Notes under the pieces: generated by a model
Databases searched by the model: none
What the model was told of the DNA's origin: nothing
The model's input: the letters and a program-made list of their open reading frames with translations, nothing else
DNA from: Euptelea pleiosperma
Taxonomy: Eukaryota > Streptophyta > Magnoliopsida > Ranunculales > Eupteleaceae
Assembly: GCA_035048495.1 (NCBI GenBank)
Contig: CM068549.1
Location: forward strand, 17,951,103-18,015,102
DNA: 64,000 nt
Direction: 5' to 3'
Program-made: the position numbers and the translations under genes
In this document: positions 33,519 through 44,399 of the stretch, one piece after another
Position numbering within the stretch: position 1 is the stretch's first letter
How the letters are laid out: each line of letters opens with the position of its first letter

Positions 33519-33815
33519 CTACAAATCAAAATCTATCAAAAAATAAGAAAAGAAACTAAATTAAATAATACAAATTCGAATGAATAATATTTTGTAATTA
33601 TATTAGTTGAATCTGTAGTTAGTCAAGAGAAAATGAAACAATCAAAAGAGTCAATAGATATGGTAATTAGCTAGAGTCAAAACTCAATGAGTTTAGACCA
33701 AGTCTAAAGTAGTTTTTTGCCAAGAATAACAATTAACTCAAATTCCAAGTTAGTGTGAACATGTCTTTTTATTGGCTGTGCACTCTTGACCTAACGGGGT
33801 CATCCGCAGAAGGTA

Positions 33816-34050
33816 GGGCTGTCAACTGATATCATTCGAATCGAATATAAGCATGTTTGAATTCGAATTCAAAAAGATATCCAATATCCAAATTCCATTC
33901 GAAATTCGATGGATATTCGACATCAATGTTCAAATTCAATTAGCTTATTGGATATCCACTTCGTCCGATAAGCAAATTGGATTTGAATGATATCCAAATC
34001 TGCAATTAAAATTTGATTATTACCCGATATACGATATCCAATTATCCGAA
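33816..34050 (+). mobile_element. hAT-like MITE fragment
   Basis: The tip TAGGGCTGTCAACTGATATC resembles the TAGGGxTGTCAA terminus of the intact hAT MITE at 55825. The body is full of GGATATCCAATTCGAATTC-like self-complementary words. The mirror end (TTGACAGCCCTA) is missing. Confidence 0.6.
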
Positions 34051-35140
34051 TATCTGCATTCCAGAAATCAAGAATTCCAATATATTCACTAATAAAATTT
34101 TCCTCCTAAGTTTGATTACTGGAATACCATCATAAATCTGTGTGATTGCTGCTTCAAGATAGTTAGATCCTCCGCAAAATGCAGCAGATGACGCAATTGT
34201 TATTGGAGTGCCAAAAGAGATTGCACTGCTCTACAGAAACTTGAATAGAGGTCTGTCTGATTGCCCAGAAATTTTGTTTGGCAAAACCCAAATCAAATCA
34301 TGTTTCTAGATTTAAATAAATCTTCTTTCCAAATCAAAATGCAGAGTAAACCAGAACTAGAACCCTTAACATTTTAGTTTGTACTTTAGTGATAGAAATT
34401 ACTAAAACAATAACAAAGCTGTCATCTTTTTTATGATAAACATTTCCATTACTAAAACTAAAGATAGATTAATGGTAAATTTTAGAAATACAACAATGTA
34501 AAGGTGGTATGCAGAGGAACCCAACCAACTAAGAAATCTGATCAGTGCTCGACAGCTTTCTGAGAGATTAGCAGTAAACATACTTATCATTCGATGAGAA
34601 AAATTGTCTGTAACTTGTTCTCCAGACTGAGATCTTAAATTATAACAATGACAATGCTAATCCTCTAGCTAATAAAATTAGATTTTTCAAAAAGTAGCAA
34701 AAATAATCACCATACAGGCACGCCCAAAGATGGCACAAATTTATTTTGAGCAAAGTGAGATGATTAGGCGTATTCAAGTTTGAGCACTACATGTACATGT
34801 TGAGTGTCGATGCACCATTATTGTTAGTCTAACGTTTGAAGACACACTTCTGCAGGCATTTACATCCAAATTGGCAGTGAGAGAACTGAAAATCAAGAAC
34901 ACCTTGTCTTCAAGCTCCGAATTCCCAGAGGATTCAGCTGCTTCAGTGAAAATACAATGAATGGGACTGCAGAAAGCATGAATGGAGGCCCCCTACCATA
35001 GTGCAAAATAATTTGCTCAACCTATAGTTAAATTTTGAGGGTGGGGACTAGCACAAAGCAAGAGACTTGAGCTAGCTCAGGTTACCAGATTTCATAACGG
35101 TAAACACTAAATATGGCATATGAAAACCGCACGGTCCAAG
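34051..35140. other. No gene recognised
   Basis: A minus-strand stretch at about 34870-34965 can be read as FTEAAESSGNSELEDK before a GTGTTC donor-like site. It has no recognisable family and no acceptor I trust. Confidence 0.35.
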
Positions 35141-35248
35141 AATACAGTTTCAAGAAATTTCAAAGCAATGAAAGTAAATACAGTTTCAAGAAATTTCAAA
35201 GCAATGAAAGTAAATACAGGTTCAAGAAATTTCAAAGCAATGAAAGTA
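35141..35248. repeat. Three tandem 36-bp units
   Basis: AATACAGTTTCAAGAAATTT + CAAAGCAATGAAAGTA, starting at 35141, 35177 and 35213, nearly identical. Because 36 is a multiple of three, the array stays open as a 60-codon frame, which is not evidence for a gene. Confidence 0.93.
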
Positions 35249-36170
35249 AACACAATTAAGATGACAATAAAAAAACATATACCAATTACTTCAGTAATGT
35301 AATAGCATCTAATGCAAAGAACAAGGATAACAATCCCCCACCTAAAAACTATAAATAGAGTGTTACCACTACCTTCTCTTTTATGAACATGAGCAGGAAC
35401 ATGGTCAGCTGTTGAAGGTCATTTGTCCACCAAAAACTGCATCAAGGATTATACATGTGAGATGCACAATTTATTGAAACATGATAGGCAAATAAATACA
35501 AACAGTAAGCATGAGAGATTTAGCATTCCACAGATCAAGAAGTTTTGAGGAATGCTGGATAATAGCAGATGCAACAGCTTGTCATTGGGATGTAGGAAAA
35601 CCTAGGCATAGTATATTGAAGACTGTTTCGGCAATGTATTTTTTATGCAATGCGGCACCTTTTTGCTTTAGCTTATCTGGGTAGAGACATACTAAAGCTT
35701 TTTGGTAGGCTCTATTCACAGAATTTCCTTAAATTATGTTAATATTTCTAAATACATTACAAATTTTCCACTACTTATTTCACAGTGAATAGATAAAGTA
35801 CAACTTTCATGGTCGTGCACCTGGTTAAAAGGTTAAAAGAGAAAAGAATGAGAGTTCCACAAGAGAATATACCCTCCTAAAAACAAGAAAAGAAATGGGC
35901 AGACAGGGGCAAACCACCCATTTTCAAATAATCCAAACTTTCTTCTGCATTTTCATTGACCTCAAATGCAAAAAATAATTAATTAATTATTAATTAAAAT
36001 AAAATAATAAAACAACCGACACAAAACATCTTTCTTCTTACCATCCCTTAACCTCAACTAGGCAACCATGGCTACAGAGCAATAATAAATGTGATTCATA
36101 ATCCTCAAAATATTAAGGACAAGTAAAATGTAAAAGCAATAATTGAAAACAGAAAAACCCGAAAACCAGC

Positions 36171-36676
36171 TGTTAAGACCCAAACCAATACTCCAAAAGC
36201 ACCTTGGTGATAGTGGAGCGGAAAGCTAAGGTCTTAACCTAGGATCGTAACATTCCACCACCCTTCAAGACCGACGTCCACAGTTGCCCACTCTAAGGTG
36301 GCTTTCACTCCGGTACCCTTATTTTCTCACTTTTTTTGTGAGCGGGTGTGAGCGGGCCCCGGCATTTTTTCTGGTAACCCTATTTTCTCATTCTTTGAGG
36401 GAGCCCCCAAATAGCCCTTTCCCTAGGTCGCCCCTTTCAAGACTGATCACAGTAGGCCAATATGCCGGACCCTCCATATCCCATACTATGGTGAGTTCCT
36501 TCCTTTTTTTTATTTTTTTTTATTTTTTTTTATTTTACCATAGTTGCCTCTCCCGTGACTTGAACCCTGGAGGTGGGGTTGGCTCTGATAGCAAATGTTA
36601 AGACCCAAACCAATACTCCAAAAGCACCTTGGTGATAGTGGAGCGGAAACTAAGGTCTTAACCTAGGATCGTAACA
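36171..36676 (-). mobile_element. TRIM-like miniature LTR element (506 bp)
   Basis: Two near-identical terminal direct repeats, 36171-36252 (82 bp) and 36596-36676 (81 bp), each running TGTTAAGACCCAAACC...GGATCGTAACA, i.e. TG...CA with TGTTA/TAACA inverted tips. On the minus strand, immediately inside the right repeat, lies TTTGCTATCAGAGCC (36581-36595), matching the initiator-Met-tRNA PBS form TGGTATCAGAGCC over TATCAGAGCC. Flanks are CCAGC on the left and CCGGC on the right (4/5, an aged target duplication). The 343-bp interior has no coding frame. It sits immediately downstream of exon 2 of the RPS9 pseudogene, in what would be its second intron. Confidence 0.82.
36253..36595. other. Interior of the TRIM, non-coding
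   Basis: Contains a T-rich stretch with regular T8-A spacing (about 36503-36536) and CCCGTGACTTGAACCCTGGA, whose complement resembles a tRNA B-box (GGTTCAAGTC). A 105-codon plus frame starts at 36284 but is low-complexity hydrophobic and not credible. Confidence 0.5.
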
Positions 36677-36785
36677 CCGGCCTACCTGATATAACTGTTA
36701 AAAAGCAACCATGGCCGAAAATAAAAACAAAACTAAGTGAGAAAACATAGATTTCAATTTTGATAGAATAAAACGTGGTTTATAC

Positions 36786-37363
36786 CTGATATGCCTCTGC
36801 CTAATGAGCACACAGGCGTGGTGGATAGATTTCACCATACCCCACTGTCGGGAGATGGCATTCAAGAAAGTTCTCCATGGTCAAGGCCAGGAAATAATCG
36901 AGTTTGTTCTGGCGCTCGTCCAAAAGACAATACATATTCATCCGACGGAGAGGCGCTTTATCCTCAAAGATCCGGTGAGGATTCTTCTCATCGAGAGTAA
37001 GAAGCATCATTGCGTTATTACGGATGCGGCTGAGAGCATACTGAACCCTCCAAAGCTCCCTCTTACATTGGAGCCTACGCTCTTCAACGAGCTTCAGCTC
37101 AGAGTCCAAATGCTCCTCCTCGTACGGACGACAAGGCTTCTTAAAAGTCTTCTCATCTGAATCCATCCATGATTAGAGTTTACATCATCATTAGAACAAC
37201 AATTAACAGCTAGAAATGGATCACAATCAAAATGCACGTATCACGGGATGAATTACACACTGAGAATTTGATAAACAAGCACTTCCCTAACAGTTAAAAC
37301 TTCTATCACAGCGAAATAGAGAAAAGGGAGCTTACAGTTCCTGTAAAAGCTCAAGTGAACCAT
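36786..37363 (-). pseudogene. RPS9: Ribosomal protein uS4 (RPS9) pseudogene with retained intron
   Basis: Exon 1 (37363-37336) encodes MVHLSFYRNY up to a donor GTAAGC. The 179-bp intron ends GATTCAG at 37157. Exon 2 (37156-36786) encodes [57 protein letters not shown] and [20 protein letters not shown]. These are unmistakably cytosolic 40S protein S9, the uS4 protein of the small-subunit body. After ENFLECHLP a net 11-bp deletion (36823-36840 region) removes the LVFKT segment and shifts frame; [16 protein letters not shown] is still readable out of frame up to a donor GTATAAACC. The final exon (VGRQVVN... to the acidic tail) was not found. Many conserved Arg/Gly are replaced (YGK to YEK, RRPYEKE to CRPYEEE). 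Retained introns show a DNA-level duplication, not a processed copy. A MITE sits just upstream. Confidence 0.9.
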
Positions 37364-37412
37364 GCTTCAATCTTTTCCGTCGCCGGTTCCTCTCTGTGTC
37401 CTCTTCTTAAGC

Positions 37413-37800
37413 CGAGTAAAACTTCTATCACAGCGTTCTGAGTCCTGACAGATGCTTCTGTCAAAAATTACAGGCCACGTGGCACACTCTTAGTGGAAGC
37501 TGACCGTAAGGATGTTTGGCCAGTCCCTCAGTGGACCTCTAAACCAAAAATCAGCATGATTGAAGTTATTTTCATGGGTTGATTTTAACGGTAAGAATTC
37601 GAGCATAATTGAGCTTTATTCGAGTGCAAAGATCCAAAGGTTGTAAATCACTAATCAGGCTGATTTTTGGTTTAGAGGTCCACTGAGGGACTGGCCAAAT
37701 ATCCATACAGTCAGCTTCTACTAAAAGTGTGCCACGTCTCCTGTCTCCTGTGATTTTCATTGTGCACAGAAGCATCTGTCAGAACGCTATGATATTATTC
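37413..37800. mobile_element. Palindromic MITE, core family A, copy 5
   Basis: 388 bp between TCTTAAGC direct repeats (37405-37412 and 37801-37808), an 8-bp target duplication. Arms CAGCGTTCTGAGTCCTGACA and TGTCAGAACGCTATGATA pair, as do GCCACGTGGCACACTCTTAG and its inverse. The core is AAATCAGCATGATTG against AATCAGGCTGATTTTTGG. It is inserted about 50 bp upstream of the RPS9 pseudogene ATG, in its 5' leader/promoter. Confidence 0.88.
37476..37481. promoter_or_regulatory. Perfect G-box in the MITE arm
   Basis: GCCACGTGGC, a 10-bp palindromic G-box of the kind bound by plant bZIP/bHLH factors. It is part of the element arm, so it is copied with the element (also at 13922, 16933, 57017). Confidence 0.5.
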
Positions 37801-38059
37801 TCTTAAGCAGACAGAAAACCAGAACAGAGGCGACAGAGGGAGCAAGGTGTCCTCTTCTAAATGGCCGGGCCAGCTCTTACGGCCTTGATGACTTTCAGCC
37901 CAGCCCAGCCCAGCCCAGCAATTTTCTTATGATCACACGATTCACACACAAGGTTTTTTGGACAAAAATACGAACACGGTGTACGGTACACCCACTTTAC
38001 TGTTCAAAAATGAGAATAAACAGAGTATTTTCTCATACTTTTTCACATGGTTAAAAAAC

Positions 38060-38386
38060 CAAGGTTTAAAAATCCGCCGTTAAAACGGATTCGGACCTAC
38101 ACCGTTACGTTACACACCATTAGAACGCCCAGAAAATAATGGCCATTATTTTTCGTTATAATGAAAATAACAACCGTTATTTTCTGGAAAAAAATGTGAA
38201 AAAATAGCCATTTTTCCGTTGTTTTCCGTTATTTTCCGTTTTTAAAATTTTCAAAATTTGAATTTCAACGCCTTTTTTTCCCTTTTTTGCCCCTGATTGT
38301 TTTTTCATTATAATGGTCGTTATAATGGAAAAAACGGTAACGCCCCCAGACCGTTGTTCCGTTCCAACGGTCCCTTTTAAACCTTG
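38060..38386. mobile_element. hAT-type MITE with perfect 8-bp target duplication
   Basis: Ends CAAGGTTTAAAAATCCG and TCCCTTTTAAACCTTG are inverted. Flanks are TAAAAAAC at 38052-38059 and 38387-38394. The 327-bp body is rich in CCATTATAATGG-like and CCGTTATTTTCCGTT words. No coding frame. A related fragment (GTCCGTTATAATGGCCGCTA) occurs at about 57930-57965. Confidence 0.9.
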
Positions 38387-38700
38387 TAAAAAACCATTAT
38401 ACCACTGCAAAACGGCCATTATAATGGTAACGCTCCAACTACGTTACCCTATGGCTCTGCTTGGTACGCTGTAAATGGATGCAAATGCATTCGTTTATGG
38501 TGGGCCCCACAAATTTCAGTGTCTGGTTAACCACCGCAGAGTGGGACCCACCATAAACTAATGTGGTGGCTTTGCATTTCTTACTGTAAAAGTCATGCAT
38601 TAATATAGGAAAATCTCTCTCTCTCTCTCTCTCTCCCCCAGAAACTAGGGCTACAACTTGGGTGGGCTCAACTTGACTTCGGGTTGGGGTTAGGTTGGGT
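38387..38700. other. Non-coding; CT microsatellite at 38614-38634
   Basis: A GCAAATGCATTCGTTTATGG / CCATAAACTAATG pair hints at another small inverted repeat at about 38470-38600. A (CT)10 tract follows. No gene. Confidence 0.5.
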
Positions 38701-39970
38701 TCCATAGTACTTGGGCTTGGGCTCGAGTCTAGACCTAATATTAAGAACTCGATTGAAACTCAAGTTGGGCTCGGAATGAGACCTTGCACAACCCGACCTA
38801 ACCCAAGCTCAATCAATTTTTAAAAAAATGTTAAATTTATTGCTTCCAACTTGTCTAGAGTTCGAATCAAAGAATCTAATTCTAAGATAATCAATCCGTT
38901 GACCTTGATTTTCTCGGGGTTTCACATATATGTTCCCCGATGGTCTCTTACAACTCGAATTTATGAAAAGCTATCAGAATAGGCAGATGGTTACAAACAT
39001 GGTGAGATCCTATTTGATGCTTGTCAAAATATGCAAAATGAGCTATTTAATTCATTTAGTACTAATAAGTCTTTTGCAATTTCTCCTTGCACCATTTTAG
39101 CCCACGAGTCTTCTTCGTTACACTCCTCGACCCAAATAAAAATGATGAAATTAAACTTAACCCCAACTAGGCATTCGACTGTTGACAAACTTCTTCCATT
39201 TCATCATCTTCCAACATTTCTTCTCTTCTTGAAGCTATTCTTGAACAAGCAGCTGACATAGATGATGACCCCCCCCCCCCCCCCCCCCACAATCTTCCTA
39301 ATAGTAGAAGTAAGGTATTAGGCGCAAGGTATTAGCCTCGCGCCTCTTTGTCTTCCCTTACTATACAAAGAAAGATGGAAACAACAAAAATATCAAATAT
39401 TGAACAAACTGATTTCTTCTTCATCCAAACTTTAATTATTCATTTGAAGGCCGAATATCTAGTTAATCTTTTAGTATCATGCATAAAGAATGGTTTATGT
39501 TCTATTCAACCAAACTTTACTCTTTCTTTATCATACCAATTTTTCATGAACTTTTATGTTTGTATTGAAATTAGAGACATTGATTTACTACTTAACTCAG
39601 TATATGCTATAGTTATATCTAGATGTATTTTTCGTTTAACTGAGTCAATTTTTAGAAATTCAAAATTACCCAACAAATTCATCATTTTATTGTATATGTA
39701 AAAATATTGATGCTATAAATTTTGATATAAATATGACTAGTTTTACTTTCTATTATTTCTAGTTTGTTAGAAGAACCAAATTTGAGGTTAAAAAAAATTA
39801 TTTAAATTTTATAAGCTTGGAGGTATCCAATTTTCAACTATTAGTCTTAAACTATTGTTATTTGCCCGTGCTGAGCACGAACACTCTTCAATGAATTAAA
39901 AAGGTGAAAAATGTGCCTTATTTTAGTTAGGACCACACGAAATTAATCAATAGAACAAACTCTTATAGAC
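38701..39970. other. No gene recognised; C20 homopolymer at 39269-39288
   Basis: Mostly AT-rich. A 117-codon plus frame (39348-39701) is Leu/Ile/Phe-rich without any domain I know. The poly-C tract follows GATGATGA. Confidence 0.45.
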
Positions 39971-39974
39971 TTCC

Positions 39975-40508
39975 TTAGATATTCAAATCTGAGCCATGTA
40001 TAGGTAAAGACCTTGTGAAATAATCAATTATTTCCAAGTCATGTATAAGTAAAGACTTCAGAATTTTTCTAATAATTTTTTGTTCAGGAATAACTTCACC
40101 AAGACCCCACATGAAATTAATTATTTCACTCAATTTATTATAGTAGTCTGTGAAACTTTCATCCTCATTCGTCCTTATGATTTCAAACTGTGTTGTGAGC
40201 ATTTAAAGTTTAGATACTTTAACAGAGTTTGTTCTTTTATGGGTCATTTCCAAAATGTCACATACTTGTTTTGAAGTCTCACAACCAATAATTCTCTTAA
40301 ATTCTTCTAGAGATAAAGCATAGTGAATTGCATTCAATACACGATTATTATAATAGTATGTATCTTTATCTCCTATACTCCAATCTCTTTTTGGTTTGAT
40401 AGCACTAGTAATTAATTCACCAACTGTCGTTGCTACAGTAGGGGATGTCCATCTCAATTTCACTGATTCCCAAATCTGTTCATCAAGAGATTTTAAGAAA
40501 ATCATCAT
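39975..40508 (-). pseudogene. Copia-type gag (UBN2-like) fragment
   Basis: Two minus-strand frames that run on from each other. First, MIFLKSLDEQIWESVKLRW, then NNRVLNAIHYALSLEEFKRI and CETSKQVCDILEMTHK. Second, LTTQFEIIRTNEDESFTDYY, NKLSEIINFMWGLGEVIPEQ and KIIRKILKSLL. This is the gag-polypeptide pattern of plant copia elements (AW..L...EYxRVxxxxxAKEIWDxLE, then FxxMxMxExESIxxFxxRF). One stop/frame change lies at about 40203. The rest of gag-pol to the left is missing. Confidence 0.75.
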
Positions 40509-40639
40509 TCTAGCTTTCTAGTAGGCATAATTATTACCATTGAATAAAGGAGGTCTAGACACGGAGAATCCCTCTTGACTCATAGTTATTCTAAGGGAAC
40601 TAAGGATCACACTTGGGTTGTTAAGCCCTTCACAAAGTG

Positions 40640-42400
40640 ATATCGCTATGATACTAATCGAAATTCCCTTTTAATTACCAAGTTAAGTCCTAGAGGGAGG
40701 TGAATAGGATAATTTTTAATTCCTCTGCGAATTCTTTGTGGATTAAAAAATTATTGATCACACAAGGCGGAAAAAGATCAAGCAATTAAAATATGAATCA
40801 TCCACAGAGCATAGATATAGGAAAAATTGATAAACAAATATACAAACATTCACAATCACACGAGACTAAAATTTATAGTGGTTCGGTGACTCCGCACCTA
40901 CATCCACTTCCAATACTCACCACAAGTAGTATTATATTATTTCAATCATGCATTACAACATTTTTAATCAAAATAAAAATCAACCAACTAAGATTTACTT
41001 AGTCTCAATCTAACGAGAATCGCTTCTCGCTCACCTAGAGAGTCAGCCTAGGCCAGTAGTCGATTTAGAGAAGCCCTTTTCTTATGGATCTATAATCCTC
41101 AACTCGATTTATAAGAGAATCACTTCTCGATTCACCTAGAGAGTTACACTAGGCCCGTAGTATTTTAGAGAAACGGATTTTTTAAGGATTCCATCTTCCT
41201 CAACTCAAGTTGATGAGTACTCACACATTCACCAATCACAAACAATTCAGGTTTGATAATATTGAATTCACTCTAAACTGTTTGTTATAGGAGATACTTA
41301 CCTTTTGATGAATTCGGTAGAATGGTAAATCCTCGTAGAAGAATTCGTCACAGAGACACTCTACTAATGATGATCCTCTTCTTGAAAGAAGATAATTGCA
41401 GGAAACAATACCCTTCGTAGTCTCTTCAAACAATTAGAGTAGCCTTCACAAAAGATGAACTGGATTTGATCATGCGAAGCTCTCTCAAACAATCTAGAGC
41501 ATTCATAAAGGATGTACAAATTTGCACATGTGAAGCTCTTTCAAATTCAAAATCTCTAGACTCAAGAGATGTTAATCAAAGAATGGGAGTCAAGAGATAG
41601 CTTGATTGGTCTACCTAATGAAGGATAAGGGTTCTATTATATAATACTCTACCCTCTCAAGAGAAACGAATCTAAAATAGTCGTTGGAATGACTCAAGTA
41701 CGCATAAAATCGCACAAAAGAACGAATCAAAAATAGATTCGAAATGGGTAGGGTCGACCGCACATTTTGGTCGGTCGCCCACTCAAGTCAGAATCGAAAG
41801 TTAACTGTGCTGAAGGTCCGGTCGGCCGCACAATTTGCCCAGTCGGCCGCTCAGACTAGAACCATAATATATAGTACCCGAGAGGTTCGATCGACCGCAC
41901 CTTTTGACCGGTCAGAGTCAGTAGACTCCGGTCAGCCGCTCAAAGTGGTCGGTCAGCCAGTCCTCGTAGACCTACTCCGAAAAATACCAAACAATTATAA
42001 TAACTATCCTATGACTTTAGGATAGCTTCCAAACGATACCACAAGAACTAGGAGACATCTAGGGTTAAATTGATTCGCTGGCATCGTGCGGTGTACTCTT
42101 AGATGTACGCACATAACTGCAACACGAGATTCTTTGATAGTTGAACATCCATTGAGTGAGAATGTACGTACTTTGATCATTCATATCTCCATGCTTGAGT
42201 TTGACTTTGTCTTCAGTTGAGCTTGAACTTGACTTTGTCTTTAGTTGATCTTGAACACTTGAGTTGATTTTCTTCATATTTAATTCTTATTTGATTTGTT
42301 GATGAAGTCCACTTGATCTTTGACACTTCAGTCTTCAGTGAACTCCTAACTCAGCGATTTATTTTACAAAAGAACTAAGTATTCCTGGGATTGACAACCG
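40640..42400 (-). repeat. Copia LTR region with primer binding site
   Basis: GCTATGATACTAA at 40645-40657 is the reverse complement of a degenerate Met-tRNA PBS (TGGTATCAGAGC form), placing the 5' LTR to its right and agreeing with the minus-strand gag. The LTR starts near 40658. It contains GTCCTAGAGGGAGGTGAATA (40687), GTGGTTCGGTGACTCCGC (40879) and an 80-bp internal duplication around CACCTAGAGAGT (41033, 41127), all features of a common plant copia LTR type. Its right end could not be fixed; 42400 is an estimate. Confidence 0.55.
41744..41985. repeat. GGTCGxCCGCxC motif cluster in the copia LTR
   Basis: GGTCGACCGCAC, GGTCGGTCGCCC, GGTCGGCCGCAC, AGTCGGCCGCTC, GATCGACCGCAC, GGTCAGCCGCTC and GGTCAGCCAG occur within 240 bp. 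They are imperfectly spaced, so this is not a simple tandem array. The cluster occupies the same place in its LTR as the CCAATCGATTGG cluster at 47.4 kb. Confidence 0.7.
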
Positions 42401-42749
42401 AGACTTTTCAGATAAAAGAAACTCCAAAGTATCTTATCATTGATATAGTGTCAAGCACTGTGATGACACATCTTGTAGTTCACACACCAAAGATACATCT
42501 AGAAAGTCAATTTGAATTGCCTCTGGTACCCCAAATACTTCCGACCCGATAGTAATACCAACGGATATGGAAGATGGGTCTCGTGCACAAAGATGATCAT
42601 AAAATTCCTTGATGAAAGTGAAATTGTCAATTTCACTTCTATTCTCTTGTACCTATAATCAAAATTAAAGTTATAATTAATATATATATATATATATTAA
42701 ATCAAGTAGATATGATAAAAAAATTGATAGATGTGTTTACATGATCAGC

Positions 42750-44393
42750 GTTTGTGGACACCACCTATACTTTAGGCTATGCCACGATGCTCCCAACTGC
42801 ATCTGCCACTGTAGTAAACACATCACGAACTGGTAGTGGGAGTTCGGCATCCGACACTATGGGTACTTTGATTGACACGCAAAAATTATGAAGTCCCAAT
42901 GGGATAAAGTACACCATTTGATTAGGTGTACTATCCAAAACAACGCCCTCAGCAACAATATTATGAGGAGTATGTAGTGCTAGCCTACATGGCTTTCCCT
43001 ATAACTAAAAAGTTAAAAATTTAATAAGATAATGCAAATGAATTTAATAAAATAAATTAAGGTTCACAGTATGTACCTTTTCAACTCTATAGCTGGGGTC
43101 CGGTGGTAGCATCTCATCCCTAGTCTTCTGATGCGCACGTAATTGCGAGATACCATCACCCGGGCTGGGATGACTACATGAGGCCACCTTCTCAGATCCT
43201 GGTGATGAAATATATTGCAATGGCATATGTTGCGATTGAGTTAGCTGCTCAAGTTGTGCCTGTATCGCCCTTATCATCTAAGCCTGACTCTCTAGTAAAG
43301 ATGTCTGACTCTCTATCTGGACATCATCTGCACTTGGTTATGTTCCAGATGAGCCATGTGCGCTTTATTTCCATGTTAGGGGATCTGGAAGTATTTAAAA
43401 GGGTTAATGAAATGCCCTATGCCCTTAACCCTACCGGGATGTTCTTGGGTCCCTAATGCAATTGTTAGTACATCATTACTTCCCTCAGTGGATATGGATC
43501 CCTCTGCAACTTGTCTTTTTAAATCATCCTGCAAAAATAAAATGCCATTAATTCTGATAACTATGTAATTCACGAGATTGAAGCAAGTTGATTGATAAGA
43601 CAACTTATAATTTTGAGCTCCGTTTCCCTGACGGCGTCGTCTACATACTGTCCAGCGTTATTTTGACGAGCATTTTTCCATGACTCACTCCGATCTACCT
43701 CTTCTGAGTGACTGTATTATTTCTGTTATAAAATAAATAATTTACATTAGTGCTTGTATATTTAGAAATTCTATAATTAGCTAGAGCCAAAAACTTACCA
43801 ACTCATCAGCCAAATTGGCATAAGACTCTCTGCCAAGGTGATGGTTGTATTTATTCATTGCTCTCCTTTCTTTTTGGGCTTCACGATAAGCCATCCCTTC
43901 TGGTGATATTTTTGAACCTACAAAAGATGCACAATCTTCTTGATCAATGTAATCATACTTAAGTGGCTTGATATTGAGAAGCTCGGGCTCTACCATATAA
44001 GGAACGATATGATCATGATTCAACTTTGTTTTGAAATCCCTCAATCTAGTACCGATAAGGGACAATGTGTGGCATTTACTTTTTGGGTCCAACACAAGAT
44101 GCTCCTGCAAGTTAATTAGAATTGAATAACATCAGATGACAATAGTAGATTTTGAAATATTATTTCTAACTAATTTTAACTTTTACCTGAAATATGTTCA
44201 TAATTTTAACTTTTTCCAAAAATCGACGCTATAAACCGACGCAATATATATCGTCAATTATCGATATATATTGCGTCGATTTTTGCAGAAACTGACGCGA
44301 AATCTTTTCCCGAAAAAATTTTGTCGATTTTTTACAAAATCGACTCGATCGTTCCGAATCTAACCGACGCCAAACCCAATTCGTCTAGTAGTG
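42750..44393 (-). mobile_element. Decayed CACTA (En/Spm) transposon, right end and TnpA-like gene
   Basis: The plus strand ends ...TTCGTCTAGTAGTG at 44393; its complement is CACTACTAGACGAATTGG, a plant CACTA terminus. Subterminal words (CGACGC, GTCGATTTTT, CCGACGCCAAAC) cluster at 44219-44380. Inside, minus-strand exons belong to the Transposase_24-type gene of plant En/Spm elements. The left terminus was not found, so the element is truncated or its left end has been lost. Confidence 0.75.
42760..44110 (-). pseudogene. Plant En/Spm Transposase_24-like gene, exons
   Basis: Exon at 44110-43781: DQEDCASFVGSKISPEGMAY, then REAQKERRAMNKYNHHLGRE and SYANLADELV, matching the family's 'KNRAKxKYxHxxGRKxYAxLxxE'. 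Next exon, about 43530-43400: DDLKRQVAEGS, GSNDVLTIALGTQEHPGRVK and GIGHFINPFKYF (family 'VLTxALGxPEHxGRVRGxG'). Next, 43277-43070: IRAIQAQLEQLTQSQHMPLQ (coiled coil) and a Ser/Pro-rich piece. Last, about 43000-42775: GKPCRLALHTPHNIVAEGVV, then FIPLGLHNFCVSIKVPI, ending at a stop. Introns separate them. The protein would bind subterminal repeats to aid transposition. N-terminal exons are missing. Confidence 0.72.
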
Positions 44394-44399
44394 GAAGAT

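Noticed and set aside
35120..35302. 60-codon frame with repeated NTVSRNFKAMKV
   Set aside because: A by-product of the 36-bp tandem array.
36541..36595. A tRNA gene at the TRIM edge (TATCAGAGCC and GGTTCAAGTC words on the minus strand)
   Set aside because: Spacing and flanking arms cannot fold as a tRNA; the first word is better read as a primer binding site.
36804..37160. 118-codon plus frame over the RPS9 region
   Set aside because: Antisense shadow; the minus-strand translation is clearly ribosomal protein S9.
37297..37436. Repeat of AAAACTTCTATCACAGCG at 37297 and 37417 as a target duplication
   Set aside because: The MITE between is better bounded by TCTTAAGC at 37405 and 37801; this 18-bp match seems to come from RPS9 intron sequence resembling the element tip.
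39348..39701. 117-codon plus frame
   Set aside because: Hydrophobic A/T-driven sequence without a recognisable domain, start context or splice context.
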